Program-made: the position numbers and the translations under genes
Shown here: one piece after another, positions 37,449-44,638 of the stretch
Layout: the number at the start of each line of letters is the position of its first letter
How positions within the stretch are numbered: position 1 is the first letter of the stretch
The notes under the pieces: generated by a model
Seen by the model: the letters and a program-made list of their open reading frames with translations, nothing else
Databases searched by the model: none
What the model was told of the DNA's origin: nothing
Source of the DNA: Cloacibacillus evryensis DSM 19522
GTDB taxonomy: Bacteria > Synergistota > Synergistia > Synergistales > Synergistaceae
NCBI RefSeq assembly: GCF_000585335.1
Contig: NZ_KK073872.1
Location: 2,223,283 to 2,287,282, forward strand
Length of the DNA: 64,000 nt
Direction: 5' to 3'

Positions 37449-39569
37449 ATGAGACTCTTCATCGCAGAAAAAGCATCCCTGGCAAAGGCCATCGTCGAGG
37501 CCCACCCGGGAAGAATAAAATCACGCGACCGCTTATCCGTAACGATGGATAACGGCGACGTCGTCTGCTGGTCTGCCGGACATATTTTGACGATGCAGAC
37601 GCCGGATATGATCGACGCCGAATATAAAAGATGGCGCGTCGCGCCGCTGCCGATAATCCCGCGGGAATGGCCGAAGTTTCCCGATCAGGAGAGAAAAGAT
37701 CTGCTGGCAAATATCGGCAGGCTGCTCAAAGAGGCCGATACCGTCGTCCACGCCGGCGACGCCGACAGGGAGGGGCAACTGCTCATAGACGAGATACTTC
37801 ACTATTTCAAGTTCAAGGGTGAGGTAAGGCGTCTGCTCATAACCGATTTGAACGCCTCCGCGATACAAAAGGCGATGGGTGAGATGCGCTCCAACCTGGA
37901 TTACAAAAACCTTTCAAGCTCGGCGGAGGCGCGCCATCGCGCCGACTGGATATTCGGCTTTAACCTTACAAGGCTGTTCACCTGCACCACGGAAAGAGAC
38001 AGGGGCGAAATAATCTCGGTCGGCAGGGTCCAGACGCCCACGCTTGCGCTCGTGGTAAACCGCGACCTGCTGATAGAAAACTTCATCTCCAAGCCCTTTT
38101 ACGACGTCAAGGCGCGCAGCGTCATCAAGAACGGAGAGTTTATCGCCTCATGGAAGCCGAAGGAAGACCAGGAGGGGCTTGACGAAGAGGGCCGCATAAT
38201 AGACAGGGACGCCATCTCCAGACTTGAGAAAAAGCTCGCCGGCAAAGTCGGCCGCGTCTCTGATTTTGAAAAAAAGAGATCACCGGCACAACCTCCGCTG
38301 CCGCATTCCCTGCCGACGCTGCAAAGCGAGGCGGCGAAGAAATTCGACATCTCCCCCGCCGATACGCTGAAGACCGCACAGCGTCTTTATGAGTTGAAAT
38401 ACACCACCTATCCGCGCTCCGACTGCTCATATCTCCCGGAATCGCTCTACGGGAAAAGAGAACGTGTCATTGAGGTCATAAAAAAGGCCAATCCGGAATA
38501 CGAGGCATATAACTTCGACACGGAGCTCAAATCGGCGGCGTGGAACACCGAGAAGATCGAGGAGCACTTTGCGATCATTCCCACCGGTGAGATGCCGCAG
38601 GATTTAAGCGAAGAGGAGCGGACCGTCTTTGACCTCATAGCAAGACGATATGCCGCCCAGTTCCTCCCCGCGCAGGAGTTCGCGGTCGTCTCGCTCGAAT
38701 ACGACATCGAGGGAGAATTTTTCAAAGCCTCAAGCCGCCAGTGCGTAAAAGAGGGCTGGCATCTACTGTACGGCAAAGACAAGGATATGGACGACGACGA
38801 AAAGGAACCGGAGACAAAGATCCCCGACGCCGTGACCGGAGAGCCGGTGGGCGTCAGAGAGCTGATCATCTCGGAAAGAAAGACTGCGCCGCCAAAACAT
38901 TTTACGGAATCGACGCTGCTTGACGCCATGAACCACATCCACCTCTACGTCGAAGCTCCGGAGGTAAAAAAGATCCTCAAAGAGACCTCCGGCATCGGGA
39001 CGGCCGCCACCCAGGCGAAGATCATCGAGACGCTCCAGCAGCGGCAGTTCATCGTCAAAGACAAAAAGGCGCTCATCTCGACGCCGAAAGGGCGTAAGCT
39101 CATCGAGGAGATCGACGACATGCTGCGCAAACCAGATATGACGGCGCTCTGGGAGGCGGCCCTGCGCGACATCCAGGAGGGCCGGAAGGACCCGGATTCA
39201 TTCATAAGCGAGATCGCGGATACCGTAAGAAAAATGACCGAGCAGCGTAAAAAGACCGCCAGGGAATATATCCCCGCCAGACCGCAGGGAGAAGAACCGC
39301 AGGGAACTCAATGTCCCGGATGCAAGGGGAACCGCATGCTGCCGCGCGTCGGCAGGAACAAGAAGAACAAATTCTGGGCCTGCAGCGATTGTGGGCTGAT
39401 CCTTTCCAACGAACGGGGCAAACCCCAGAAGACGGCATCATGCCCCCTCTGCGGCCACCTGTGCGTGCGCATAAAGGGAAAACGCGGCTGCTTCTGGCTC
39501 TGCCGAAACCAGGAATGCAAAAAGACCTTTGAGGACAACAGGGGGAAACTGGCGGCCCCGAAACCTTAA
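37449..39569 (+). CDS. topB: DNA topoisomerase III (type IA)
   Basis: Breaks and rejoins single DNA strands to decatenate DNA. The N-terminal Toprim domain has the catalytic Glu of IAEKASLAKAI and the DADREG acidic triad. The active-site Tyr is in TTYPRSDCSYLP. The core is followed by two C-terminal zinc-ribbon units (CPGCKGNRM...CSDCG and CPLCGH...CRNQEC). It is 706 aa. GGAGGAA precedes the ATG. It stands on the chromosomal side of the prophage junction and reads toward it. Confidence 0.95.
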   Translation: MRLFIAEKASLAKAIVEAHPGRIKSRDRLSVTMDNGDVVCWSAGHILTMQTPDMIDAEYKRWRVAPLPIIPREWPKFPDQERKDLLANIGRLLKEADTVVHAGDADREGQLLIDEILHYFKFKGEVRRLLITDLNASAIQKAMGEMRSNLDYKNLSSSAEARHRADWIFGFNLTRLFTCTTERDRGEIISVGRVQTPTLALVVNRDLLIENFISKPFYDVKARSVIKNGEFIASWKPKEDQEGLDEEGRIIDRDAISRLEKKLAGKVGRVSDFEKKRSPAQPPLPHSLPTLQSEAAKKFDISPADTLKTAQRLYELKYTTYPRSDCSYLPESLYGKRERVIEVIKKANPEYEAYNFDTELKSAAWNTEKIEEHFAIIPTGEMPQDLSEEERTVFDLIARRYAAQFLPAQEFAVVSLEYDIEGEFFKASSRQCVKEGWHLLYGKDKDMDDDEKEPETKIPDAVTGEPVGVRELIISERKTAPPKHFTESTLLDAMNHIHLYVEAPEVKKILKETSGIGTAATQAKIIETLQQRQFIVKDKKALISTPKGRKLIEEIDDMLRKPDMTALWEAALRDIQEGRKDPDSFISEIADTVRKMTEQRKKTAREYIPARPQGEEPQGTQCPGCKGNRMLPRVGRNKKNKFWACSDCGLILSNERGKPQKTASCPLCGHLCVRIKGKRGCFWLCRNQECKKTFEDNRGKLAAPKP

Positions 39570-39584
39570 CTACTTAACTTAAAT

Positions 39585-39618
39585 AAAAAGGGGCCGATTC
39601 TGATGAACCGGTCCCTTG
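39585..39618. terminator. Hairpin between topB and the tRNA fragment
   Basis: AGGGGCCG pairs with CGGTCCCT with one G-T pair on the plus strand. On the minus strand the T-run follows, so it probably ended the original tRNA transcript. It also sits where a topB terminator is expected. Confidence 0.55.
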
Positions 39619-39625
39619 AGATATC

Positions 39626-39670
39626 TGGTCGGGATGAGAGGATTCGAACCTCCGACCACCTGCACCCCAT
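39626..39670 (-). other. Prophage attachment junction: 3' fragment of tRNA-Pro(GGG)
   Basis: The minus strand reads from the anticodon loop (TGGGGT) through stem GCAGG, the variable loop, the T-arm GGAGG-TTCGAAT-CCTCT and acceptor CATCCCG to ACCA. The 5' half of the tRNA is missing: the bases upstream do not pair with the anticodon stem. This is the displaced 3' end left when the element inserted. The intact tRNA-Pro should lie at the far prophage end, outside the window. Confidence 0.82.
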
Positions 39671-39831
39671 GTTTATTTTAATGACGCACAGTAACTTTTT
39701 AGTTTTTCTTTTATCTCACAAAATAGCTATATAACTTGATTTTTCGATTTTTTTAGCTTACAATGCGTTATATAGTTGCAAGGCGCGTCAAAAGCGCGAG
39801 GTTAAATACAGGTTAAAGCGGAGGGATAGTA
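39671..39831. other. Attachment-side region upstream of the integrase
   Basis: AT-rich, with no gene. An inverted repeat CTATATAAC (39727-39735) and GTTATATAG (39767-39775) flanks T-runs and could hold integrase arm sites or a terminator. GGAGGG lies just before the integrase ATG. Confidence 0.45.
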
Positions 39832-41040
39832 ATGCCGACGGTGAAATTAACTCAAACATACATCAATAATCTTCCTATACCTGAAAAAGGATATTGGATA
39901 CTAGATGTAACTATGCCGGGATTACGTCTTTATGTTGGCAAACAGAGTAAAACCTATTATCTAAAATATAAAAATGCTAAAGGTAAGAGCGATTCTTTCA
40001 AAATTGGCGATGAGCGGCTATTTACGCCCATACAAGCGCGGGAGGCCGCCAAGAAATTTCTCTCTGAAATGGCCGTGGCGGGGACAGACATTAAACGGGA
40101 ACGCAAAAAGGAAAACAAACCAACCGTAAAAGAATTGTGCGACGCATATATAGCCGCAGGTGGGTCTAAATTTACTGACGTAATGGCAAGAAGTCTAACA
40201 GAGTTTTTAGATCGCGCAGCGGAAGAGATTACGCCAATAGAGATAGAAACATGGCGCACAAATGAAAAGAAACGAACCGGCAATAAGGATGCTAGTCTAA
40301 ATAAAAAGGTCTGTAGCCTAAAATCTATCTTAAATTTTTCGGCAGACCGAGGATTGATCGCAGCGAACCCGTTGGCAAAAGTGAAGAAGCTCAAAGAGGT
40401 AGATTCAAAAAAGAAGATTCGTTACCTATCTGCCGACGAACGACCGCGCTTCATGGCGGCGCTGGACAAATATGACAAAGAACAGCGAGAGATGCGCCGC
40501 CGCACCCGGCTTCACGCCAAGGGTAAAGACCTTCCCTCTATGGAGGGGTGGGCTTTTGCAAACTATTTCAAGCCGCTCATTATTGTGGCGCTCAATACCG
40601 GCATCCGCCGCCATGCGCTTTTGTCGCTTCGTTGGGAGGATATTGACCTTGTGCATGGTAATATCACGCTTCGCGCTGAGACTGCGAAGAGCAAAAAGGA
40701 AGATATCATACCGATAAACACGACGGCGAAGGCGACGCTTGAAGCATGGAAAAAACAACGCCTCGATGAGAGTAACCCTCTTGTCTTTCCGTCGCCCCAA
40801 GGTGGCGGCGTTATGCACGATTGTAACAGCTCGTTTGAATGGTTGTTGAAAGAAGCCGAGATAAAAAATTTCACATGGCACGACATGCGCCATGATTTTG
40901 CCAGCCGCCTTGTGATGGCCGGCGTCGATCTCAACACCGTGCGTGAGCTCATGACGCATTCAGATATAAAGATGACACTCAGGTACGCGCACCTCGCCCC
41001 CGAAAAGAAAAAAGAGGCTGTGGAAAAAATAGCAAAATAG
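39832..41040 (+). CDS. Phage-type tyrosine recombinase (integrase)
   Basis: Catalyses site-specific integration and excision. It has an N-terminal arm-binding domain as in P4-like integrases (about 1-90), a SAM-like core-binding domain (about 95-185) and the catalytic domain (about 205-395). The catalytic set is visible: Arg in NTGIRRHALLSLRW, HDMRH (His-x-x-Arg), His in MTHSD and nucleophile Tyr in LRYAHL. It is 402 aa. The N-terminal half is noticeably more AT-rich than the chromosome. It reads away from the tRNA fragment. Confidence 0.95.
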   Translation: MPTVKLTQTYINNLPIPEKGYWILDVTMPGLRLYVGKQSKTYYLKYKNAKGKSDSFKIGDERLFTPIQAREAAKKFLSEMAVAGTDIKRERKKENKPTVKELCDAYIAAGGSKFTDVMARSLTEFLDRAAEEITPIEIETWRTNEKKRTGNKDASLNKKVCSLKSILNFSADRGLIAANPLAKVKKLKEVDSKKKIRYLSADERPRFMAALDKYDKEQREMRRRTRLHAKGKDLPSMEGWAFANYFKPLIIVALNTGIRRHALLSLRWEDIDLVHGNITLRAETAKSKKEDIIPINTTAKATLEAWKKQRLDESNPLVFPSPQGGGVMHDCNSSFEWLLKEAEIKNFTWHDMRHDFASRLVMAGVDLNTVRELMTHSDIKMTLRYAHLAPEKKKEAVEKIAK

Positions 41041-41063
41041 GGCCGCAAATGCGGCCCTATTAT
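41034..41063. terminator. Bidirectional terminator between integrase and hicB
   Basis: A perfect 11-bp stem AATAGGGCCGC-AAAT-GCGGCCCTATT (41036-41061) includes the integrase stop codon and touches the hicB stop. Confidence 0.85.
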
Positions 41064-41467
41064 TGAACGTGCAACTCTTGTCTTATTGCCTGTTGGAGTA
41101 AAGCGGAATAGTTGAGCTTCTGCTCCTCCGCAAGTTCCGCAAGATAGGCCGGAATCGTAAGGGTCTTTTTTACCGCTTTCTGGCTCCATGCCCGGCGAAC
41201 TGGGGGCATGAAGGCAACCACGAGCTGAGTAACGGAATCATCGCTCTGATTTAACGGTATATCGCTGGGAGCAGGGATATTCTCCTTGCCTTTTTCCAGA
41301 AAATAGAGACAGTCCTCCAGCGTATATTTCGCATGGTCAATGGCCTCCTCCAGCGTATCCGCCGAGGTGAAGCAATTATCCAAATCAGGAAATCTTACAT
41401 CCCACATTCCCTCCTCATCCTTAGAAAAGATGGCGGGAAAAATATAGCGGTCAGGATATTTTTTCAT
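41060..41467 (-). CDS. hicB: HicB-type antitoxin
   Basis: An N-terminal HicB fold (YIFPAIFSKDEEGMWDVRFPDLDNC, in parts) neutralises HicA. A C-terminal ribbon-helix-helix (KKTLTIPAYLAELAEEQ) probably binds the operator upstream of the pair. The start at 41467 (MKKYPDRY) follows AGGAG at eight bases; the in-frame start 11 codons earlier lacks one. It is 135 aa. Confidence 0.88.
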   Translation of the reverse strand: MKKYPDRYIFPAIFSKDEEGMWDVRFPDLDNCFTSADTLEEAIDHAKYTLEDCLYFLEKGKENIPAPSDIPLNQSDDSVTQLVVAFMPPVRRAWSQKAVKKTLTIPAYLAELAEEQKLNYSALLQQAIRQELHVQ

Positions 41468-41511
41468 GTTATCAACTCCTTTGTTTATCTTTTTGTCCAA
41501 AGGGGCCGGGG

Positions 41512-41718
41512 CTATTTAAGCCCCAGCGCCTTCTTTATTGCCTGATCCACTCCGATGGAGATTTTATAGGGGATTGGAAAACCTCTTTGTCCTTCTTTGG
41601 AGGCCCAGTAATGGCTTCCTTTTCCCCGGCTCTCTGTTACCGTCCAGCCAAGTTCTCTTGCTATCTTTACGAACTCGCTTTGCGTGTATCTTTTATTGGC
41701 TGGATATTCTTTTTTCAC
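41512..41718 (-). CDS. hicA: HicA-type toxin (mRNA interferase)
   Basis: A 68-aa double-stranded-RNA-binding-like fold. The catalytic His lies in KGSHYW (His36), followed by the family pattern of a basic strand and a helix ending KKALGLK. The likely start is GTG at 41718 behind GGGAGG. The toxin gene precedes the antitoxin gene, normal for hicAB. Such modules stabilise prophages or act in abortive infection. Confidence 0.87.
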   Translation of the reverse strand: MKKEYPANKRYTQSEFVKIARELGWTVTESRGKGSHYWASKEGQRGFPIPYKISIGVDQAIKKALGLK

Positions 41719-41746
41719 TGTTGAGCCGCCTCCCTTCGATGAATTA

Positions 41747-41782
41747 ATTATAGCACAAATACGATACGTGTCAATACGTATT
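41747..41782 (-). promoter_or_regulatory. hicAB promoter with overlapping inverted-repeat operator
   Basis: Consensus TTGACA (41769-41774) and TATAAT (41747-41752) are 16 bases apart. An inverted repeat AATACG-N13-CGTATT (41758-41782) covers the -35 box, as expected of a HicB-repressed promoter. Confidence 0.8.
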
Positions 41783-41798
41783 AATTAGATGAAGGCAC

Positions 41799-41824
41799 AA
41801 AAAAAGATAAATGTGCTAATCTTT
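41799..41824 (-). terminator. Weak terminator after the cargo block
   Basis: On the minus strand AAAGAT pairs with ATCTTT, followed by further Ts, at the end of the 170-aa gene. Confidence 0.4.
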
Positions 41825-42328
41825 GTATATTGCCCCTGTTGGCAGCAGCTTTGTAAAGTCGTTCGCGTATTCTTCGAGATTCTCTTTTTCCTGCTGCCAA
41901 AAGCCGCTTGCCCAGGCAAAAAAGCCTAGGATGGCCAGAGAGGTAAACGGTACAACTCCCTCTATTTCCCCCGGAACGGAAAAGAGCGCGCATAACCTCG
42001 CGATCTGCTCATCGTTCCACTGTAGGTGTGCTCCGCCGCCATAACGGAGCCACTGTTCGAGCTCACGGCTGCAATATATTATCGGCGGCAGCGCGTTGTC
42101 GCGCGCAAAGAGGATCACCGCCTTGCGCTGTTCCGGCTTCAGGAGCGCGAAGCTGCGGCGGCAGCCGTTTTCGTATTCTTCCTCGGCAACTTCAAAAATT
42201 CTATTCGCCGAAGCCCCGAGGCTCCTTGATGAGCAAGGGAAACGGGCGAGGAAGTCGGCGTCTTTTAGCTCGATCTTCGCCGTTTTGGGCTTCATTATTG
42301 TATTGTCGTACTTCGTAGTATCTTTCAT
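41816..42328 (-). CDS. Unknown prophage cargo protein with one probable membrane segment
   Basis: I do not recognise this protein of about 170 aa. It has a charged N-terminus, a middle rich in Arg and Glu (EVAEEEYENGCRRS), and a hydrophobic stretch VVPFTSLAILGFFAWASGFW (about residues 125-145) that could span the membrane. The start at 42328 is preferred because GAGGTGG lies about seven bases upstream; an ATG two codons earlier sits on that site. Its first 128 bases overlap the end of the upstream gene in another frame. It is the third gene of the leftward cargo block, before hicAB. Confidence 0.55.
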   Translation of the reverse strand: MKDTTKYDNTIMKPKTAKIELKDADFLARFPCSSRSLGASANRIFEVAEEEYENGCRRSFALLKPEQRKAVILFARDNALPPIIYCSRELEQWLRYGGGAHLQWNDEQIARLCALFSVPGEIEGVVPFTSLAILGFFAWASGFWQQEKENLEEYANDFTKLLPTGAIYKD

Positions 42329-42986
42329 ATTCATCCACCTCGCTGCAATGTCGAATTTCTATAGGTTTTCCCTGGAAATCATATGGTTCGTTGCGGAGCG
42401 TAAAAAATGTCCAGGCAATAAATTTATCTGGCATCGTAATCATATAGAACGGATCAAGTTTTTCATATCCGTTCGTGCCTTTTATCATAATGCTAGATAC
42501 CCCTAATGATACACGGTATCCTTCACTGGAGATGCCGCCGCGCTTCCATGTCTGGGTTTTAAAATCAAAAAGCGTTTCCCATACGCGCCTGGCAGCATCG
42601 AATCCGTGCAGAGGGAAAAACATCCGCTGACGTTCCAAAAAGATAGGATCGCGATCATCCATCCCCCCAATATTGCAATATGGGAGATCATTTCTATCCA
42701 AAAACAAAAAGCACCCGTCCGCCGGCGCATCGTATTGTTTTATTATGCGATTGTAGCGAGCAAATATATTTCGATAAAACATTATCTTCCAGGGGCCACG
42801 CTTCATTCCAGCCATTTCTCTCCAGATATATCCCGTGCCGCGCTTTTCTACCTCAACTTCCCGGTACAGTCCCCTCTTGCGGTCGTACTCCACAGCTGGT
42901 ATGATTTTACTCACTCCTTTTGTAGGATGCCGCCCCTGAAACTCCCGTGCGTGGGAAGGGGCGGCTTTTCGTTTTTTGTTACTCAT
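42201..42986 (-). CDS. Unknown prophage cargo protein (about 261 aa)
   Basis: No family recognised. It is a soluble, basic and aromatic-rich chain, with PWKIMFYRNIFARYNRI near the N-terminus and YMITMPDKFIAWTFFTLR near the C-terminus. The start is uncertain: MSNKKRK at 42986 is assumed, but its ribosome site is weak, and TTG (43019) and ATG (43010) also exist. A strong plus-strand terminator-like hairpin lies inside its first codons, so the true start may be further in. The last part (VRQYNNEAQNGED onward) overlaps the next gene and is Arg/Pro-rich, perhaps only tolerated sequence. Confidence 0.5.
   Translation of the reverse strand: MSNKKRKAAPSHAREFQGRHPTKGVSKIIPAVEYDRKRGLYREVEVEKRGTGYIWREMAGMKRGPWKIMFYRNIFARYNRIIKQYDAPADGCFLFLDRNDLPYCNIGGMDDRDPIFLERQRMFFPLHGFDAARRVWETLFDFKTQTWKRGGISSEGYRVSLGVSSIMIKGTNGYEKLDPFYMITMPDKFIAWTFFTLRNEPYDFQGKPIEIRHCSEVDEYERYYEVRQYNNEAQNGEDRAKRRRLPRPFPLLIKEPRGFGE
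42929..42978 (+). terminator. Plus-strand intrinsic terminator inside the cargo block
   Basis: GCCGCCCCT (42929-42937) pairs with AGGGGCGGC (42957-42965), with an inner CCC/GGG extension, followed by TTTTCGTTTTTT. No plus-strand gene is annotated nearby. A second, similar element (CATGGGC/GCCCATG then CTTTTTT) lies at 43024-43047. Confidence 0.6.
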
Positions 42987-43050
42987 TCTTAAATGCCATA
43001 TAAAAAACATAGATTTCAATCCACATGGGCAGGCCCATGGCTTTTTTATA

Positions 43051-43503
43051 TTAGGCGGCCTCGTTTATCAGCCGTTTAATATCAGATTCGTCAGCCCTGA
43101 TGTTCAGGAGCAGGAAGGGGAGGTCTGTATTTTCCGTCGTATGCGCCGCGAACAGAGAGGCAAACTCTTCTTTTTCCGCGAGGGCCAGGGCCTTGTCGCG
43201 GCTGACTTCGTGCATGTCGTTTTCGGCGATAACGCGGAAGGTGTCGTTCAGCATGTTTTCAAGGACAGTTTTGAGGGTGGGTTTCTGGATATCGACCCGC
43301 AAGGCAACCTGCCCCTTGCCGAGATTTTCCAGCGTAGAATCCAAGCGAAGCAACGTGCCGCGTTCGTTGCGATATTCGGCGGCGGCATCATACTGCTCCG
43401 CATCTATTATGTAGGCTACAGCAAGCCCGCTCTTCGCCGTATAGAACTCCTCCGCCATTGCCGCTACTTCCTTACCGTTCTGATAGATTCTTTCGTTTTT
43501 CAT
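43051..43503 (-). CDS. Unknown prophage cargo protein (150 aa), first gene after the operator-controlled promoter
   Basis: No family recognised. It is an acidic, soluble protein, mostly helical, with KPTLKTVLENMLNDTFRV in the middle and ESDIKRLINEAA at the end. The start at 43503 (MKNERIYQ) follows AAGGAG at a good distance; a version 11 codons longer lacks support. It is the gene closest to the consensus promoter with palindromic operators, so it should be strongly expressed when that promoter is not repressed. It is separated from the lysis module by a terminator, like a moron. Confidence 0.6.
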   Translation of the reverse strand: MKNERIYQNGKEVAAMAEEFYTAKSGLAVAYIIDAEQYDAAAEYRNERGTLLRLDSTLENLGKGQVALRVDIQKPTLKTVLENMLNDTFRVIAENDMHEVSRDKALALAEKEEFASLFAAHTTENTDLPFLLLNIRADESDIKRLINEAA

Positions 43504-43556
43504 TGTGTTTTTCTCCTTTTTATATGAGCGGTGCATCGCTCTTATTTAATAATGAT

Positions 43557-43585
43557 ATTATAGTGCTTATATAGCACTATGTCAA
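43557..43585 (-). promoter_or_regulatory. Consensus promoter for the cargo block, spacer filled by an operator
   Basis: TTGACA (43580-43585) and TATAAT (43557-43562) are exactly 17 bases apart. The spacer is the palindrome TAGTGCT-ATATA-AGCACTA (43561-43579 with the flanks). Confidence 0.88.
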
Positions 43586-43602
43586 GCGATTTCGACATAA
43601 TA

Positions 43603-43623
43603 TTAGTGCCAATTTAGCACCAA
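43603..43623. promoter_or_regulatory. Second operator-like palindrome upstream of the cargo promoter
   Basis: TTAGTGCC-AATTT-AGCACCAA repeats the GTGC/GCAC half sites of the first operator about 40 bases away, centre to centre. Two spaced sites suggest a phage-type repressor binding cooperatively. Confidence 0.7.
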
Positions 43624-43644
43624 TAATATGCCAAAGAGATTTTT

Positions 43645-43686
43645 AACAAAAAAAATAGGGGCGAGCTCCCGAAGGAACCCGCCCCG
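43645..43686 (-). terminator. Terminator at the end of the lysis module
   Basis: On the minus strand GGGGCG pairs with CGCCCC around an inner GGTTCC-TTC-GGGAGC hairpin, followed by TATTTTTTTT. Confidence 0.85.
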
Positions 43687-43734
43687 TGCTGAGCATATAT
43701 AGCGATTAGTTGCCCGGTGGACTCACCAACTTTC

Positions 43735-44295
43735 TTATTTTATGCCTCTTTTCTTTATTTCTTCTTCGATCCGGCGATCAATGTTGGACAGATCGACATC
43801 TTTTAGAGATGGTGATTTTAACGTTATTGTTTCTGCCGTTTTATTGTGCGCGCCAACCGGCGTTGCATCGCCCTTGGCGGCGGCCGCCTCGACCAACATT
43901 TTGCTCGGACTTTTTAGCTGCCCGTTGGGATAATAAAATTCGTTGTTGTCCATGTATTTTTTACCGAGCAGGGCCGCCACGATGCCGCCGACTAAGGCGA
44001 TAACGGAATCCGGCAGAGGCACCTCCGGAACTGTCGCGCCGAAAGCCCGCGCCCATGGGAGCAGAATATAGTTGTTGGCGAGCGAGAATACAAACACCCA
44101 GATGATCGCGGGGATGGCCCCGGCTACGAAGATGCTCTTGTTGGATAGCATCGCCTGCAGCACGCCCATGCGGGCCATCGTGTCTTGCGCGTCGAGCTTC
44201 GCCATCTCGAGCTTGAGTTCTTGTTGCTTGTTCGGGTCAGGGATGATTTTGTCTATTACCCCGGAGATGCCGGGGATGAGTTCGAGTACGTTCAT
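43735..44295 (-). CDS. Holin of the three-membrane-segment (GTA-like) family
   Basis: An N-terminal amphipathic helix region (ELIPGISGVIDKIIPDPNKQQ) matches 3TM holins. Hydrophobic segments at about 55-80 and 98-112 follow, then a long soluble tail (about 115-186), longer than most holins. It should form the membrane lesion that lets the endolysin reach peptidoglycan. It overlaps the stop of the upstream small membrane protein. Confidence 0.75.
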   Translation of the reverse strand: MNVLELIPGISGVIDKIIPDPNKQQELKLEMAKLDAQDTMARMGVLQAMLSNKSIFVAGAIPAIIWVFVFSLANNYILLPWARAFGATVPEVPLPDSVIALVGGIVAALLGKKYMDNNEFYYPNGQLKSPSKMLVEAAAAKGDATPVGAHNKTAETITLKSPSLKDVDLSNIDRRIEEEIKKRGIK

Positions 44296-44633
44296 TTGTC
44301 TTCCTCCCTCACATCGATTTTAAGCCGCTGATACACCAGCCTCTTAAAGGTGTCCTGGAGCCACTGCAGGCCGATGAATATCGCGCCGCCGACAACGCCC
44401 ATGCAAAAGGCGTATGGGTAGCCCATTCCGCGCATGAGCAGGCCGAGGATGGAGCCCTGCACCACCGCAAGCAAAGCGCCGATAAGCAGCTTCGATGCCA
44501 TAAAGGGTTCTACGCGCCAGTGGAGTGCGAAGTATTTGGCGGTAGTGGCGATGAGAGCCGCCCCGCCGCAAAGCAACACGGTGTAGAAGATATCCCGCAG
44601 CACCCCTTTGATTTCATTCCCGATCTCCTGCAT
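44292..44633 (-). CDS. Small phage membrane protein, probable second holin or antiholin
   Basis: 113 aa with three to four hydrophobic segments (FYTVLLCGGAALIATTA, LLIGALLAVVQGSILGLL, AFCMGVVGGAIFIGL) and a charged tail. ATG at 44633 follows GGGG and lies just after the endolysin stop. Two membrane proteins with an endolysin form the lysis cassette. Which is holin and which antiholin cannot be told. Confidence 0.65.
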   Translation of the reverse strand: MQEIGNEIKGVLRDIFYTVLLCGGAALIATTAKYFALHWRVEPFMASKLLIGALLAVVQGSILGLLMRGMGYPYAFCMGVVGGAIFIGLQWLQDTFKRLVYQRLKIDVREEDK

Positions 44634-44638
44634 CGGTA

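Noticed and set aside
39626-39831. Intact tRNA gene at the prophage junction
   Set aside because: Only the 3' half is present. The bases upstream do not form a D-arm or the 5' side of the anticodon and acceptor stems.
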